Source: an uncultured Prevotella sp. (GTDB lineage: Bacteria; Bacteroidota; Bacteroidia; Bacteroidales; Bacteroidaceae). From it: a DNA stretch of 64,000 nt. Shown piece after piece: positions 44,170 to 52,813 of this stretch. Within the stretch, counting starts at the first letter, position 1, and every line of letters begins with the position of its first letter. The notes under the pieces were generated by a model, which saw nothing but the letters and a program-made list of their open reading frames with translations, was not told where the DNA came from and searched no databases. The DNA is taken from contig CAMIVY010000004.1 in the NCBI GenBank assembly GCA_946402275.1, positions 1 to 64,000 of the forward strand. Direction: 5' to 3'. A program made the translations under genes and the position numbers.

Positions 44170-44428
44170 AGTTGTAAATATTTTTAATGGTTAATGTTTA
44201 ATTTTTTAATCTTTAAATTTTTTAATTTTAATGGTTATTAGTTATTGTTTGTTGTTTCCGTCTCCTCTCTAGTGCTGCGCGCTTGCTCCTTCAATTCAAC
44301 ACTGCAACTGCGGTGCAAGGCGAATGCAGAACCGAGCTCGCTCGAGCTATGCTGAGCCGCAGCCCACAGTCGCCGTTGTCATCTCAATTACAACTGCAAA
44401 GTTAGTAAGTATTTTTCATTTCGCCAAA
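44170..44428 (-). promoter_or_regulatory. Promoter and long structured leader of the HU-like gene
   Basis: On the minus strand TTTG (44425-44428) and TAACTTTG (44397-44404) form a canonical promoter with a 20-nt spacer. The leader of about 220 nt contains CTGCGG (44308-44313) facing CCGCAG (44357-44362) and between them the palindrome AGCTCG-CT-CGAGCT (44335-44348). An AT-rich TTTAATTTTTTAAT tract (about 44190-44240) lies near the start codon. Confidence 0.6.
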
Positions 44429-44760
44429 TATTTTGACAAAAAATTTCAAAATATTTTCAATTATTTTTTTCTCCCTGCCCAGGGAAAAAGTTTTTCCTGC
44501 CCAGAGAGCCACTTTTCCTTGTTTTGATAGGTAAATCATCCCGGGTGGATTGTGCACCAGTGCACCATTAGCATTTTCAAGTTTTAGGTAGGCGTAGAAA
44601 AGGAGGTATTCTATTTTATTATATTATATATATTCTAATATATATAATATAATAAGTATATATTTAAATAAAAAAATAGTGAGTCTTGAGCGTGAAAAAC
44701 GAAAATCGAAACGGTGCACTAGTGCACTGGTGCACTGTTCGATATACTGAAAAGGTTGAC
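44429..44760. repeat. Gene-free region with GTGCAC clusters around an AT-rich cruciform
   Basis: No gene. CTGCCCAG occurs twice (44476-44483, 44498-44505) around GGAAAAAGTTTTTCC. GTGCAC appears twice at 44552-44566 and three times at 44714-44735. Midway, an 18-bp AT-only perfect inverted repeat (44617-44634 and 44637-44654) has a two-base centre. The layout of repeats around an easily melted AT tract is like a replication or partition site, but nothing proves it. Confidence 0.6.
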
Positions 44761-44942
44761 TCTTTTTAGGCCTTGTTCTTTAACATTTGCCTACCCGTAC
44801 GGATTTGGTTGACTCCTCTCTCTGAGATCAGTTGACTACTTTCACTGGAAGGGTTGACTCTTTTCCTAAGAACGTAGACTTCATACGGATATTGTTTACT
44901 TTTCATCTGTTTTTTATTTACTTTGTACTGAAAAGGTTGACT
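44754..44942 (+). repeat. GTTGACT repeats
   Basis: GTTGACT recurs at 44755, 44808, 44831, 44853 and 44936 in the same orientation, mostly preceded by G or GG. The longer word CTGAAAAGGTTGACT is present in full at 44747-44761 and 44928-44942. They may be iteron-like binding sites or nested ends of insertion sequences. Confidence 0.6.
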
Positions 44943-45253
44943 ACTCCCGGGCGCAGCCAGACCTATGAAAAACACTCAGGGGGTGCCCAGCGGCAGGGGG
45001 CAGACAGCCCCCGAGAGCCCTCCTGCAGGCTTTCACATGATTCGCTGTGGGCCTTGCTCCTCGATGACGTCGATGAGCGTGTTAAGCGCCAGGTTCTTGT
45101 CCTGACTGTACTTCAGCTGCTTCTCAAGTTTCTCAATCTGCTTGCGCTGAGCCTCTACCAAGGCCGTCAGTTCTGCTACGTTATGAACCTCTTCCTTTGC
45201 CATCTCATTATAATTATTTAACATTTAAGGCTTTGTGGAAGTCAACCTATTTC
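44928..45253 (-). mobile_element. Insertion-sequence-like remnant with terminal inverted repeats
   Basis: CTGAAAAGGTTGACT (44928-44942) faces AGTCAACCTATTTCAG (45236-45251), a 15/16-bp terminal inverted repeat with one extra base. Between them lies only a small transposase-like frame near one end, so this looks like an internally deleted copy. No target-site duplication was found by eye. Confidence 0.45.
45033..45224 (-). pseudogene. Short coiled-coil frame, probable transposase OrfA fragment
   Basis: The 63-residue frame starts about 12 bases inside one terminal repeat. Its middle, QIEKLEKQLKYSQDKNLALNTLIDVIEEQ, is a heptad coiled coil that resembles the C-terminal part of IS3-type OrfA proteins of Bacteroidetes, where it is followed by a basic tail missing here. 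An internal start at MAKEEVHN (45203) is equally possible. It could instead be an intact small coiled-coil protein. Confidence 0.4.
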
Positions 45254-45262
45254 AGGCCGAGA

Positions 45263-45346
45263 CACCCTGCTCCCACCAATTTTTCCTTTAAACAGGGCGT
45301 TTAACGCTATTTGGTGGCAGGGTGACAGCCCTGTGTTTTATTTTTT
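45263..45346 (+). terminator. Competing hairpins with U-run
   Basis: CACCCTG and CCACCAA (45263-45279) pair with TTGGTGG and CAGGGTG (45312-45324), while CAGGGC (45293-45298) can instead pair with GCCCTG (45328-45333), followed by a T-rich run. The two folds exclude each other as in attenuators, although no leader peptide is seen. Confidence 0.55.
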
Positions 45347-45381
45347 TCATTGCAAAATTTGGAGGGAGAGGAAAAAAAGGT

Positions 45382-45389
45382 TAACTTTG
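45382..45389 (+). promoter_or_regulatory. -7 box directly before the 45394 frame
   Basis: TAACTTTG ends four bases before the ATG at 45394, so the mRNA should begin at the start codon. Confidence 0.6.
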
Positions 45390-45562
45390 CAACATGAAAA
45401 AAGAATTTGGTAAATGGTTGATGGATATTGCAAAATACATGGTGACAGCTCTGTTGTTGTCAACAATATTTGCAGATATGGCAGAACCTATCATTCTGTG
45501 GATGGTTGTAATATTCTCGGCAGAGGTAACAGGGGGACAGGCACGGTGTGAGGTTTCAAAGG

Positions 45563-45583
45563 ACACAGGGTCTCCTGTGTTTT
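45563..45583 (+). terminator. Terminator inside the 45394 frame
   Basis: ACACAGG-GTCT-CCTGTGT followed by TTTT; it also sits just before the promoter of the subtilase gene. Confidence 0.65.
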
Positions 45584-45595
45584 CTAAAGAAAAAA

Positions 45596-45603
45596 TACTT
45601 TTG
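45596..45603 (+). promoter_or_regulatory. -7 box of the subtilase gene
   Basis: TACTTTTG ends five bases before ATG 45609, giving a leaderless mRNA. Confidence 0.6.
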
Positions 45604-45608
45604 CAACG

Positions 45609-47819
45609 ATGAAAAGACTTATTCTGACTTGGGTCGCCGTGCTGACTGCAGCTGTGCTGACGGCTGGCGGACAGCATTCGGGCAAGTTATCTGCCTGGGT
45701 GCAGGAGCGATTGTCGCAGCAGCGTCACATGAGCCATCGCGCCGGCGAAGAGAAGCCGGAGCTAGTGACGGTATTCATCCAGCTCATGGGGGGACAGGAC
45801 GTCAGCATACTGACTCCCTATGGCTGCAAGGTCTATGCCCAGTTGGGCGACATCTGCATCGCCACGGTGCCCTTAGACCATCTGGATGCCCTGGTTGAGC
45901 TGCCTGACATCAAGCGCGTCGAGGCCAGTGCCTCGGCTCATACCACGCTGGACGACGTCGTCAGTGTGGTCAATGCCCTTCCTGTCTATCAGGCTACGGA
46001 CGTGCACCAGGCCTTTACGGGCCGCAATGTCGTCGTCGGTGTGATGGACGTTGGCTTCGACCTTACCCACCCCACCTTCTTTGGCGACCAGCAGCTGCAG
46101 CACTACCGCATCAAGACGTTCTGGGACCAGCTGGCACCCTGCAGTGACAGCGAGCGCTTCCCCGTGGGTTGCGAGTATGCCGACGAGCAGACCATCCTGT
46201 CTGTCGGCCGTGCTGTCGATGGCGAGACGCAGAATCACGGCACACACACATCAGGCACCGCCGCAGGCAGCGGCTACGACACCCCCTATCGTGGGCTGGC
46301 CTTCGAGAGCGACCTGGCCCTGGTGGCTAATGCCGTGACAGACGATGCCGAATATATCCAGCCCCAGGATCAGTACAAATACACCACGGCGACCGACGCC
46401 CTGGGATTCAAGTACCTCTTCGACTACGCCCAGCGCGAGGGCAAGCCCTGTGTGGTGTCGTTCAGCGAGGGATACACGCCCTTTATGGATGATGACGACT
46501 TGCTGTACAGCCTATTCCTGGAACGGCTCACCGGTCCTGGGCGCATCCTCGTGGCGTCAGCCGGCAACGAGAATGCCAGGGTCACCTATATGGCCAAGCC
46601 GACAGGCGTAGAGGCTGCTGGCAGTTTCCTGAATGCGAGTAGCAAGGAGGGCGCCTTCCGTCTGCTGTGCCAAGGGACTCCCGTGGTGCGCCTGCTCCGT
46701 TATCAGGGGCAGGAATCGGTCAGTGCCGAGCTGCGGATGGATTGGGCTGAGGGCGACTGGGAGGACGATGAACTTGCGGACACGCTGTTCGTCACCTCGG
46801 CCGACGACCAGCAGCGCGACACCTGTGCCGTGAGCGTCATTCGCTACACCTCAGACCTCATCAGCGGACAGACGATGTACTATATGGCGCTGACGGGCAA
46901 CGTGAATCTGAACCTCCTGGGGACTATTGCCCTTGTGGTTGAGGGCACCGACTGCGACGTACAGGTGTTCGGCAATTCCTCCAGCCCCCTGGCGAACCTC
47001 GATACCGACAGCCGCTGGAATGCGGCACAGGCGGGTCATAACGTGCTGGCGCCAGGATGTCTGGCGGCCCCTATCTGCGTGGGAGCCACGGTGCACCGAC
47101 TGGCTTATACCAACGCCGCCGGTAAGGAAGTCAAGTACGACCATCCTGAGGAGTTGGGGCAGTGGGCCTCCTTCTCGTCCACAGGTCCTACGATGGGCGG
47201 TCTGTCCAAGCCTGACATCGTTGCCCCCGGGTGTAACGTGATCAGTTCGTACAGCAGTTACTACATGGAGACTCACCCCACCAAGACGGACGACTTCGTG
47301 GCCTACGCCACCATTGGCGACAGAACCTATCCGTGGGGGGGCAACAGCGGCACGTCGATGTCCACGCCCGTGGTGGCTGGTGCCGTCGCCCTGTGGCTGC
47401 AGGCCAATCCGCTGCTCACCAGGGAAGACATTATCGGTGTGCTGCAGCGTACCAGCCGTCATCCCGAGGAACAGCTCGACTATCCTAACCCGAAGTATGG
47501 CTACGGCGAGATTGACGTCTATCGCGGTCTGCTGGACATCTTAGGCGTAACGGCTATTCAGGGCGTGAGCATGCATCAGCCTCAGGGTGTGCAGTTCAGC
47601 ATGACGGACGGACGGCTGACGCTCACCCTCGCCCATCAGCCCATGACGGCCATGCGCCTCACCGTCTATACCACCGACGGCCGCCAGCAGCTTCAGCACA
47701 CGTGGAGCGACGGCCGGCAGGAGATGACCGTTGACCTCTCAAGCCTGCCACACGGCGTCTATGCCGTACAGGTTGACGGCGACAAGTTGACCACAGGCTC
47801 GCAACTGATCAGAAGGTAA
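45609..47819 (+). CDS. Secreted subtilisin-like (S8) protease with sorting tail
   Basis: A signal peptide (1-22) and an inhibitor-like prodomain (about 45-100) precede the S8 domain. Catalytic residues are visible: Asp in VVGVMDVGFD, His in NHGTHTSGTAAG, oxyanion Asn in ASAGNENA and Ser in GNSGTSMSTPVVAG. An inserted beta-rich piece (about 330-470) interrupts the domain, as in cell-surface subtilases. The last 80 residues (VYTTDGRQQLQ... LPHGVYAVQVDG) look like a type A sorting domain of the type IX secretion system, so the enzyme is probably exported to the surface. Confidence 0.88.
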   Translation: MKRLILTWVAVLTAAVLTAGGQHSGKLSAWVQERLSQQRHMSHRAGEEKPELVTVFIQLMGGQDVSILTPYGCKVYAQLGDICIATVPLDHLDALVELPDIKRVEASASAHTTLDDVVSVVNALPVYQATDVHQAFTGRNVVVGVMDVGFDLTHPTFFGDQQLQHYRIKTFWDQLAPCSDSERFPVGCEYADEQTILSVGRAVDGETQNHGTHTSGTAAGSGYDTPYRGLAFESDLALVANAVTDDAEYIQPQDQYKYTTATDALGFKYLFDYAQREGKPCVVSFSEGYTPFMDDDDLLYSLFLERLTGPGRILVASAGNENARVTYMAKPTGVEAAGSFLNASSKEGAFRLLCQGTPVVRLLRYQGQESVSAELRMDWAEGDWEDDELADTLFVTSADDQQRDTCAVSVIRYTSDLISGQTMYYMALTGNVNLNLLGTIALVVEGTDCDVQVFGNSSSPLANLDTDSRWNAAQAGHNVLAPGCLAAPICVGATVHRLAYTNAAGKEVKYDHPEELGQWASFSSTGPTMGGLSKPDIVAPGCNVISSYSSYYMETHPTKTDDFVAYATIGDRTYPWGGNSGTSMSTPVVAGAVALWLQANPLLTREDIIGVLQRTSRHPEEQLDYPNPKYGYGEIDVYRGLLDILGVTAIQGVSMHQPQGVQFSMTDGRLTLTLAHQPMTAMRLTVYTTDGRQQLQHTWSDGRQEMTVDLSSLPHGVYAVQVDGDKLTTGSQLIRR

Positions 47820-48075
47820 AGCATTTTAAGTTTCGAGGCATAGGGAAACATAGTACCACATAGCGTGACAGACCCCGTGCGCGGTAATATAAGCAAAAAA
47901 AGCTTATATCTTTTGGGTATTATGTCGAAAATGACTATATTTGCAAACGTATTAGCCCTAAAGGGCTATGCCTGACTATCATTTTTATGTCAACTTTTTG
48001 CCAAAATTGTTTGGAAGTTAGAGACTTTTTTCGTATCTTTGTCCTGAAATGTTTAACTAAATAACTAACCAAATT
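47820..48075. other. Intergenic region with hairpins and the 48076 promoter
   Basis: No gene. ATATAAGC-A7-GCTTATAT (47888-47910) followed by TCTTTT is a likely terminator of the protease gene. AGCCCT/AGGGCT (47955-47968) forms a second hairpin after a -7-like TATATTTG. A canonical promoter follows: TTTG 48010-48013 and TATCTTTG 48034-48041, spacer 20 nt. Confidence 0.65.
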
Positions 48076-49956
48076 ATGACTGATATGAGAAAATTATTTA
48101 ATTGGATGTTCGCAGCTGTCCTGATTTGCTGCGGAGGAGGGCTGACTTCCTGTGTTGTAAATGATGACAATCCAGTTGCTGACGACCCGTCGGAGTATGA
48201 AGGTCCGGCCGAATTCGAACCAACAGTTCGGCTGTTAGGCAAGGCATACCTGGCCGCCGGCCTGGACGAAAATCTGATGCAGGCCTTCGAGTGGGCCGTG
48301 AGCGACGTGGTAGGCACGCCTGAAGACGACGTTGACTTCGTGATGGTCAACAAACTGACAGACGTCAGCGAGGATTATCTGAAAGAGGTGTATTCCAACG
48401 GCAAGGTCATTGCTGTGTGGAATCCCGATGCCGCCGAGCTGGAGGCATATAAGGACAGCCACGACTGGCTCGACATCTATACGTACAATGTTGATAACTC
48501 GCTGATGATATTCGCCTTCAACAATCATGACGATTACTATTATGTCAAGAACCCCATCGTGGATGAGGACTTCGACCCGATCCTGCTGCAAATGATGGCG
48601 GCGCAGAATTATTACGCTTACATCTCGAGCATGCTGGGCGATGTGATGGAATACATCAATGGCGTTGAAACGTACGATAAAGAGGACGCCGCCCGTTTCA
48701 CGGCTGCTGCCAGGAAGGCTGCTGGCGAGAAGACGGCCAAGATGGAGGACTTTGCCGGCCACACGCACGAGCATGTCTACGAGCCATTCACTGTCAGCCA
48801 CACCTTTAGGCAACTGGGCGGCGATTCGGACCCGGACAAGATATATGGAAACTTAGAGCTGGATACCGAATACGACATCTATACGGTACACGTGTATGAG
48901 GGTGCTGCGGGTGCCGGCGACTACTATGGCATGAAGATGAATGCCACTGTAATATCAGCAGGTCTGTGGAAGGGCAAGGGATGGAACAGGCACGGACTTG
49001 TTCTTGTGCGCTGGTGCGGAGCCTACACGACCGACTTCTGGGTGGAGTCGCACCTCGCCACAAAGATGTCGACTCTCGATGCAGACTGGAATGAGGACAC
49101 CAACGACCGCATCATGTTCCCCGCCAGCGGCGCACCATCGCCCGAAACCACCAGGGGCGAGACGTCCTACGAGGACAAAAACGGCTTCAGCCTGAACTTC
49201 AGCCATAGCATCGGGGGAAAAGCAGGCATTACTGATAAAGGTGGGGAACTCGCAGCCAATATCGACTTGATAAATGTCAAATATGGCTGGGAATGGACCC
49301 ATTCGGAGAGGCGCAACATCAAAGACGTGGACATCCTGAACGAGCGGAAGAAAGGCAACTGGGCCCGCTGGCACTTGGTGTTCAACAACCTACCTGAGTG
49401 GAAATTTAGTGAGAGTCGCTGTTTCGACGTGAAGAACAACGAGGCATCCCGCAGCTCACAGAGCATACACGGCGTCTGGATGTGGTACGACCGTAACGGC
49501 AAAGACAATCAGTCCAAAAAACCGTATGCAATCGATACCTGGTTGAAGGCAAAGTTGGCCGTGCAGAGCTGGTGGGCCACCTATTCCGATCTTGAAACCT
49601 CCACCTTTGAGAGAGAGGGCAAAGACAGCCGCTGGATGCCGACCGTGGTCAACGTCACCGGCGGAGCCATCAAGCTGAAGAACGACCTGCGCAACGACTC
49701 GACCATCTCAGACGTTGTAGTCAGCAGGGCTGACAATGGCAAGAAGGTTACTGGATTCCGCAACACCATCCCCAACGGTGGCGAGAGGGTGCTCGGCTTC
49801 TTCAACTCCAACCATGAGTACATGGTGACCTTCAAGGCCAGGAAGAACAACGGGAATCCACGTAACTACAAGTACACCCTGCAACCGACCCTTACGGTGA
49901 ATCACAAGGACACGACGACCGTATACGCAAACAGTGATTTCAGTCTCGTCCAGTAA
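48076..49956 (+). CDS. Large lipoprotein, possible leukocidin-like beta-pore core
   Basis: The lipobox GGLTSCVVN gives lipidated Cys26. No family was recognised with certainty. Residues about 355-440 catch the eye: an amphipathic two-strand stretch (GFSLNFSHSIGGKAG ... LAANIDLINVKYGWEWTHS) is followed by WARWHLVFNNLPEW. In alpha-hemolysin-type leukocidins the pore stem is likewise followed by GWKVIFNN. The C-terminal part (WWATYSDLET... KYTLQPTLTVNH) is beta-rich. If right, it would be a surface-anchored relative of leukocidin toxins. The similarity is by eye only. It is monocistronic, between two terminators. Confidence 0.5.
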   Translation: MTDMRKLFNWMFAAVLICCGGGLTSCVVNDDNPVADDPSEYEGPAEFEPTVRLLGKAYLAAGLDENLMQAFEWAVSDVVGTPEDDVDFVMVNKLTDVSEDYLKEVYSNGKVIAVWNPDAAELEAYKDSHDWLDIYTYNVDNSLMIFAFNNHDDYYYVKNPIVDEDFDPILLQMMAAQNYYAYISSMLGDVMEYINGVETYDKEDAARFTAAARKAAGEKTAKMEDFAGHTHEHVYEPFTVSHTFRQLGGDSDPDKIYGNLELDTEYDIYTVHVYEGAAGAGDYYGMKMNATVISAGLWKGKGWNRHGLVLVRWCGAYTTDFWVESHLATKMSTLDADWNEDTNDRIMFPASGAPSPETTRGETSYEDKNGFSLNFSHSIGGKAGITDKGGELAANIDLINVKYGWEWTHSERRNIKDVDILNERKKGNWARWHLVFNNLPEWKFSESRCFDVKNNEASRSSQSIHGVWMWYDRNGKDNQSKKPYAIDTWLKAKLAVQSWWATYSDLETSTFEREGKDSRWMPTVVNVTGGAIKLKNDLRNDSTISDVVVSRADNGKKVTGFRNTIPNGGERVLGFFNSNHEYMVTFKARKNNGNPRNYKYTLQPTLTVNHKDTTTVYANSDFSLVQ

Positions 49957-49994
49957 GGCTGAGAAGCACTGAGATGCAGGAAACGCAAATCTTG

Positions 49995-50037
49995 ATTGGC
50001 TCACAGAGTGTTCTGCACTTTGTGAGCCAATTTATTC
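49995..50037 (+). terminator. Terminator after the lipoprotein gene
   Basis: ATTGGCTCACA and TGTGAGCCAAT form a perfect 11-bp stem with an inner AGTG/CACT pair, followed by TTATTCTT. Confidence 0.88.
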
Positions 50038-50142
50038 TTCGTGTCTTCCGTCAGATGTTGAGGCACGATGGGTTTAGAATTCGAGCCTAAATAGTTTAAA
50101 GGTCGAGCCTGAACAGGAACATGAGGGACTGGCACCTGTTTC

Positions 50143-50248
50143 ACGGAGATGTATGAAGTATGATGGCTGATGTATGAAGGCTGGGGGCTGATGTATGAGG
50201 GCTGATGGGCTGATGTATGAGGGCTGATGGCTGATGGCTGATGGAAGA
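50143..50248. repeat. GGCTGATGTATGA direct repeats
   Basis: Variants of GGCTGATGTATGA and GGGCTGATGG recur about eight times in 105 bases between a terminator and the next promoter. No reading frame is plausible. Confidence 0.8.
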
Positions 50249-50315
50249 GGTAAGACAGGCTGTGTGCAGGCAACTAAAGGGATTAACGATTTATGCTCGG
50301 AAAAATACAAATAAA

Positions 50316-50347
50316 TTTGCATTTTCGCTCGTTTATTCGTACCTTTG
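50316..50347 (+). promoter_or_regulatory. Canonical promoter of the degenerate-kinase operon
   Basis: TTTG (50316-50319) and TACCTTTG (50340-50347) with 20-nt spacer; leader about 32 nt to ATG 50385. Confidence 0.75.
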
Positions 50348-50384
50348 CGGTCGTTTAAAAAGAAAAAGAATAAAAATATAAAAT

Positions 50385-51887
50385 ATGAAGAACAAAATTG
50401 TTAGTTTGGTTTTTTGCCTGCTGGCCTGTTGCACCATGGCCAGTGCACAGGCTGTTGAGAAGAATAAGCTGCAAAAAGACGCTGAGGCTGCGTATGAGAA
50501 GAAGACATTCATCACAGCTCGCTACCTGTACATCCGTGCCTATGAGGACTACTTTAAAAACGGCAGTCTGAAGCAGGGCGTAGAGTGTGTATCCAAGGGA
50601 AATGACCTGTATCTGAGAGAGGGCTTGTATCAAGAGGGCTTCGACCTGCTGAGCAGAGTGGACCAGGCGATAGAAAGCAAGACCATCAGTCCCAGCGAGA
50701 AGGCTGCATTGCACTACGAGGTAAGCAAGGAGCGTATGAAGATGTATATCAACATGCGCAGGGCGGAGAGCGCTCAGGAGCACCTGAACGTGATGGAGAA
50801 CCACGCGAAGATTTCGGGTGATGACGACGTGATGAACGACCTGCTGTACAACAAGGCCATCTATTACTACACCTTCGGACAAAACGCCAAGGGTAATGAG
50901 GTGTTCAAGGAAATGGCCAATAAGCTGACCGCCTCGAAGGAGTATGACAAGGTGGACAAAGTGTATAAGACCCTGATAGCCAACGGACGCAGGAGCAATA
51001 ATGCCAGTATCGTGGCACAGTCGTACAATAACTATATGCTGTGGAAGGACTCGGTGAACGCTATCAAGTCGGCTGATGAGATCAAGGCGCTGAAACAGCA
51101 GATAACGGAGCGCGACGCGACGATAGACGATATGGACAGTTCGCTGACCACCCGCATGGCTATCATCTGGGGACTGGCTATCCTGGCTGGTGCGCTGGCT
51201 GCTGCACTGGTGGTGGGTGGCATCATCCTGCTGCGCTTCATCCTACAGAACCGCAAACAGCAGAAGACCATCAAGATGGCCAACGACAGCAATGCACAGA
51301 AGGCTAAGTTCATCAGCAACATCTCGGCACAGCTGGAGCCTACGCTGAAGAAGTTGGACAAGAGCAAGCCTGAGGTGCAGGCACTGTTGGACTTCTCGAG
51401 CCATATAGAGACGCTGTCGGATCTGGAGAATTCTACCGATGAGGTGGAAATGGAAGAGGTGAGCATTAATAAGTTCTGCGAAGAGCTGGCAGAGCCCATC
51501 CGCAGCAAGCTGAAGAAAGACGTGACGCTGACGGTAAACGCTCCGAAGATGGCACTGACCACAAACAAGGCGTATGTGACTCATATCCTGAACCACTTGC
51601 TGATGAACGCCTTGGAATATGTGAATGAAGAGGGTACCATCGTACTGGAATATAAGAAGCGTGGCGCACACTCGCACCAGTTCCTCGTGTCGAACACGGG
51701 TGAGCCGATGAGTGAGGAACAGCGCCAAGAGGTGTTCACACCGTTCCGCGAGGTGAAAGACCTGACAAAGGGTGACGGCTTGGGACTGCCCATCTGCCGA
51801 CAGATGGCACTGAAAATGGGTGGCGACCTGGAGATTGACCCCCAGTTTACGAAAGGTACACGATTTATCTTGGAACTTCACTCGTGA
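50385..51887 (+). CDS. Degenerate sensor histidine kinase with periplasmic TPR domain
   Basis: A signal peptide (1-22) is followed by helical TPR-like repeats (25-225), a coiled coil, one membrane span (259-285) and a kinase core. Where active kinases have NISHELRTP, this protein has NISAQLEP (312-319): the phospho-accepting histidine is alanine (A315). The N box NHLLMNALEY (403-412) and G2 box GDGLGL (463-468) are kept, but the G1 Asp is Asn (N437). It can hardly autophosphorylate in the normal way and may work as a signalling or scaffold pseudokinase. It overlaps the next gene as GTGA. Confidence 0.85.
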   Translation: MKNKIVSLVFCLLACCTMASAQAVEKNKLQKDAEAAYEKKTFITARYLYIRAYEDYFKNGSLKQGVECVSKGNDLYLREGLYQEGFDLLSRVDQAIESKTISPSEKAALHYEVSKERMKMYINMRRAESAQEHLNVMENHAKISGDDDVMNDLLYNKAIYYYTFGQNAKGNEVFKEMANKLTASKEYDKVDKVYKTLIANGRRSNNASIVAQSYNNYMLWKDSVNAIKSADEIKALKQQITERDATIDDMDSSLTTRMAIIWGLAILAGALAAALVVGGIILLRFILQNRKQQKTIKMANDSNAQKAKFISNISAQLEPTLKKLDKSKPEVQALLDFSSHIETLSDLENSTDEVEMEEVSINKFCEELAEPIRSKLKKDVTLTVNAPKMALTTNKAYVTHILNHLLMNALEYVNEEGTIVLEYKKRGAHSHQFLVSNTGEPMSEEQRQEVFTPFREVKDLTKGDGLGLPICRQMALKMGGDLEIDPQFTKGTRFILELHS

Positions 51888-52813
51888 AGAAGACTGTTTT
51901 AATCATCCTGGGTGTGCTCCTGTTGGCAGCATGCGGACAGAGCTACGAAGAGACTAAGCGACGGTCCTCTCAGCAGAGGCGGGAGGCGGCTAAGAAGGAT
52001 TCAGCGGCACTGAAAGTGGCGGTGATGCCTACGCTGGACTGTCTGCCCCTGTATGTGGCTCAGCACTATAACCTGTACGACACGCTGAGAGGGGGTGTGC
52101 GCTTGAAGCTGTACAAGGCGCAGATGGACTGTGACACCGCTCTGGAACGTGGGCGCGTGGAAGGTATGGTGACCGACCTGGTAAGGGCGGTACGGATAGC
52201 CAAGAAAGGCACGAAGATGCGCTATGTGGCTGCTACGAATGCCTATTGGCAACTGGTGAGCAACAGAAACTCGCGCGTGAAGCAGGTGAAGCAGTTGGAC
52301 GACAAGATGATAGCTATGACGCGCTATTCGGTGACGGATATGCTGGCTGATGCTGCTATAGACTCTGCCAAGCTGGACAAGGACCGCGTGTTCAAAGTGC
52401 AGGTGAACGATGTCTTCGTAAGGGTGCAGATGCTGCAGAATAACATCATGGATGTGCTCTGCCTGACGGAGCCGCAAGCCACATGGGCCAGAACTATGAA
52501 AAACCCTGTGGTGCTGGACACCAGGGACTTAGGATGGCAGATGGGTGTGATAGCCTTCCGCGAGAAGGAGATGCAGCGACAGGCCAGGGGAAAGCAGCTG
52601 GAATTGTTCGTGAAAGCGTACAACCAGGCGTGTGACTCCATTAATAAATATGGTGTGGCTCACTATCGCGAGATTATCAACAGCCGCTTTAAGCTGAAAA
52701 AAGAGCTGGTGGATTCGCTGCCTAAAGACTTGAAGTTCGCCCACGCCAAAGGACCCCGACAGGAGGATATGGAGCGAGCTGAAAAATGGCTGACTAATGG
52801 GAACAACAGATAA
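51884..52813 (+). CDS. Substrate-binding lipoprotein (NMT1/THI5-like)
   Basis: GTG start at 51884 overlaps the upstream stop. The lipobox LLLAACGQS gives Cys17. The body has the two-lobe periplasmic binding fold (VAVMPTLDCLPLYVAQHYNLYD..., ... VDVLCLTEPQATWAR) of the NMT1/THI5-like group that serves thiamine-precursor, taurine or nitrate ABC importers. No permease or ATPase gene is nearby, so it may instead feed ligand information to the pseudokinase upstream. Its 3' end overlaps the next gene by 17 bases. Confidence 0.78.
   Translation: MKKTVLIILGVLLLAACGQSYEETKRRSSQQRREAAKKDSAALKVAVMPTLDCLPLYVAQHYNLYDTLRGGVRLKLYKAQMDCDTALERGRVEGMVTDLVRAVRIAKKGTKMRYVAATNAYWQLVSNRNSRVKQVKQLDDKMIAMTRYSVTDMLADAAIDSAKLDKDRVFKVQVNDVFVRVQMLQNNIMDVLCLTEPQATWARTMKNPVVLDTRDLGWQMGVIAFREKEMQRQARGKQLELFVKAYNQACDSINKYGVAHYREIINSRFKLKKELVDSLPKDLKFAHAKGPRQEDMERAEKWLTNGNNR

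Larger units (their letters stand above)
45394..45612 (+). pseudogene. Truncated small membrane protein (DUF6722-like N-terminus)
   Basis: The first 45 residues (MKKEFGKWLMDIAKYMVTALLLSTIFADM...) look like the start of a small two-span Bacteroidetes membrane protein that I associate with DUF6722. After ILWMVVIFSAEV the hydrophobic second span breaks off into polar sequence, and a hairpin ACACAGG/CCTGTGT with TTTT (45563-45583) lies in the frame. The 3' part is therefore a terminator rather than coding sequence, and the gene appears truncated. Confidence 0.5.

Noticed and set aside
44766..44975. 69-codon minus-strand frame
   Set aside because: Its sequence is largely the translation of GTTGACT repeats; no family pattern was seen.
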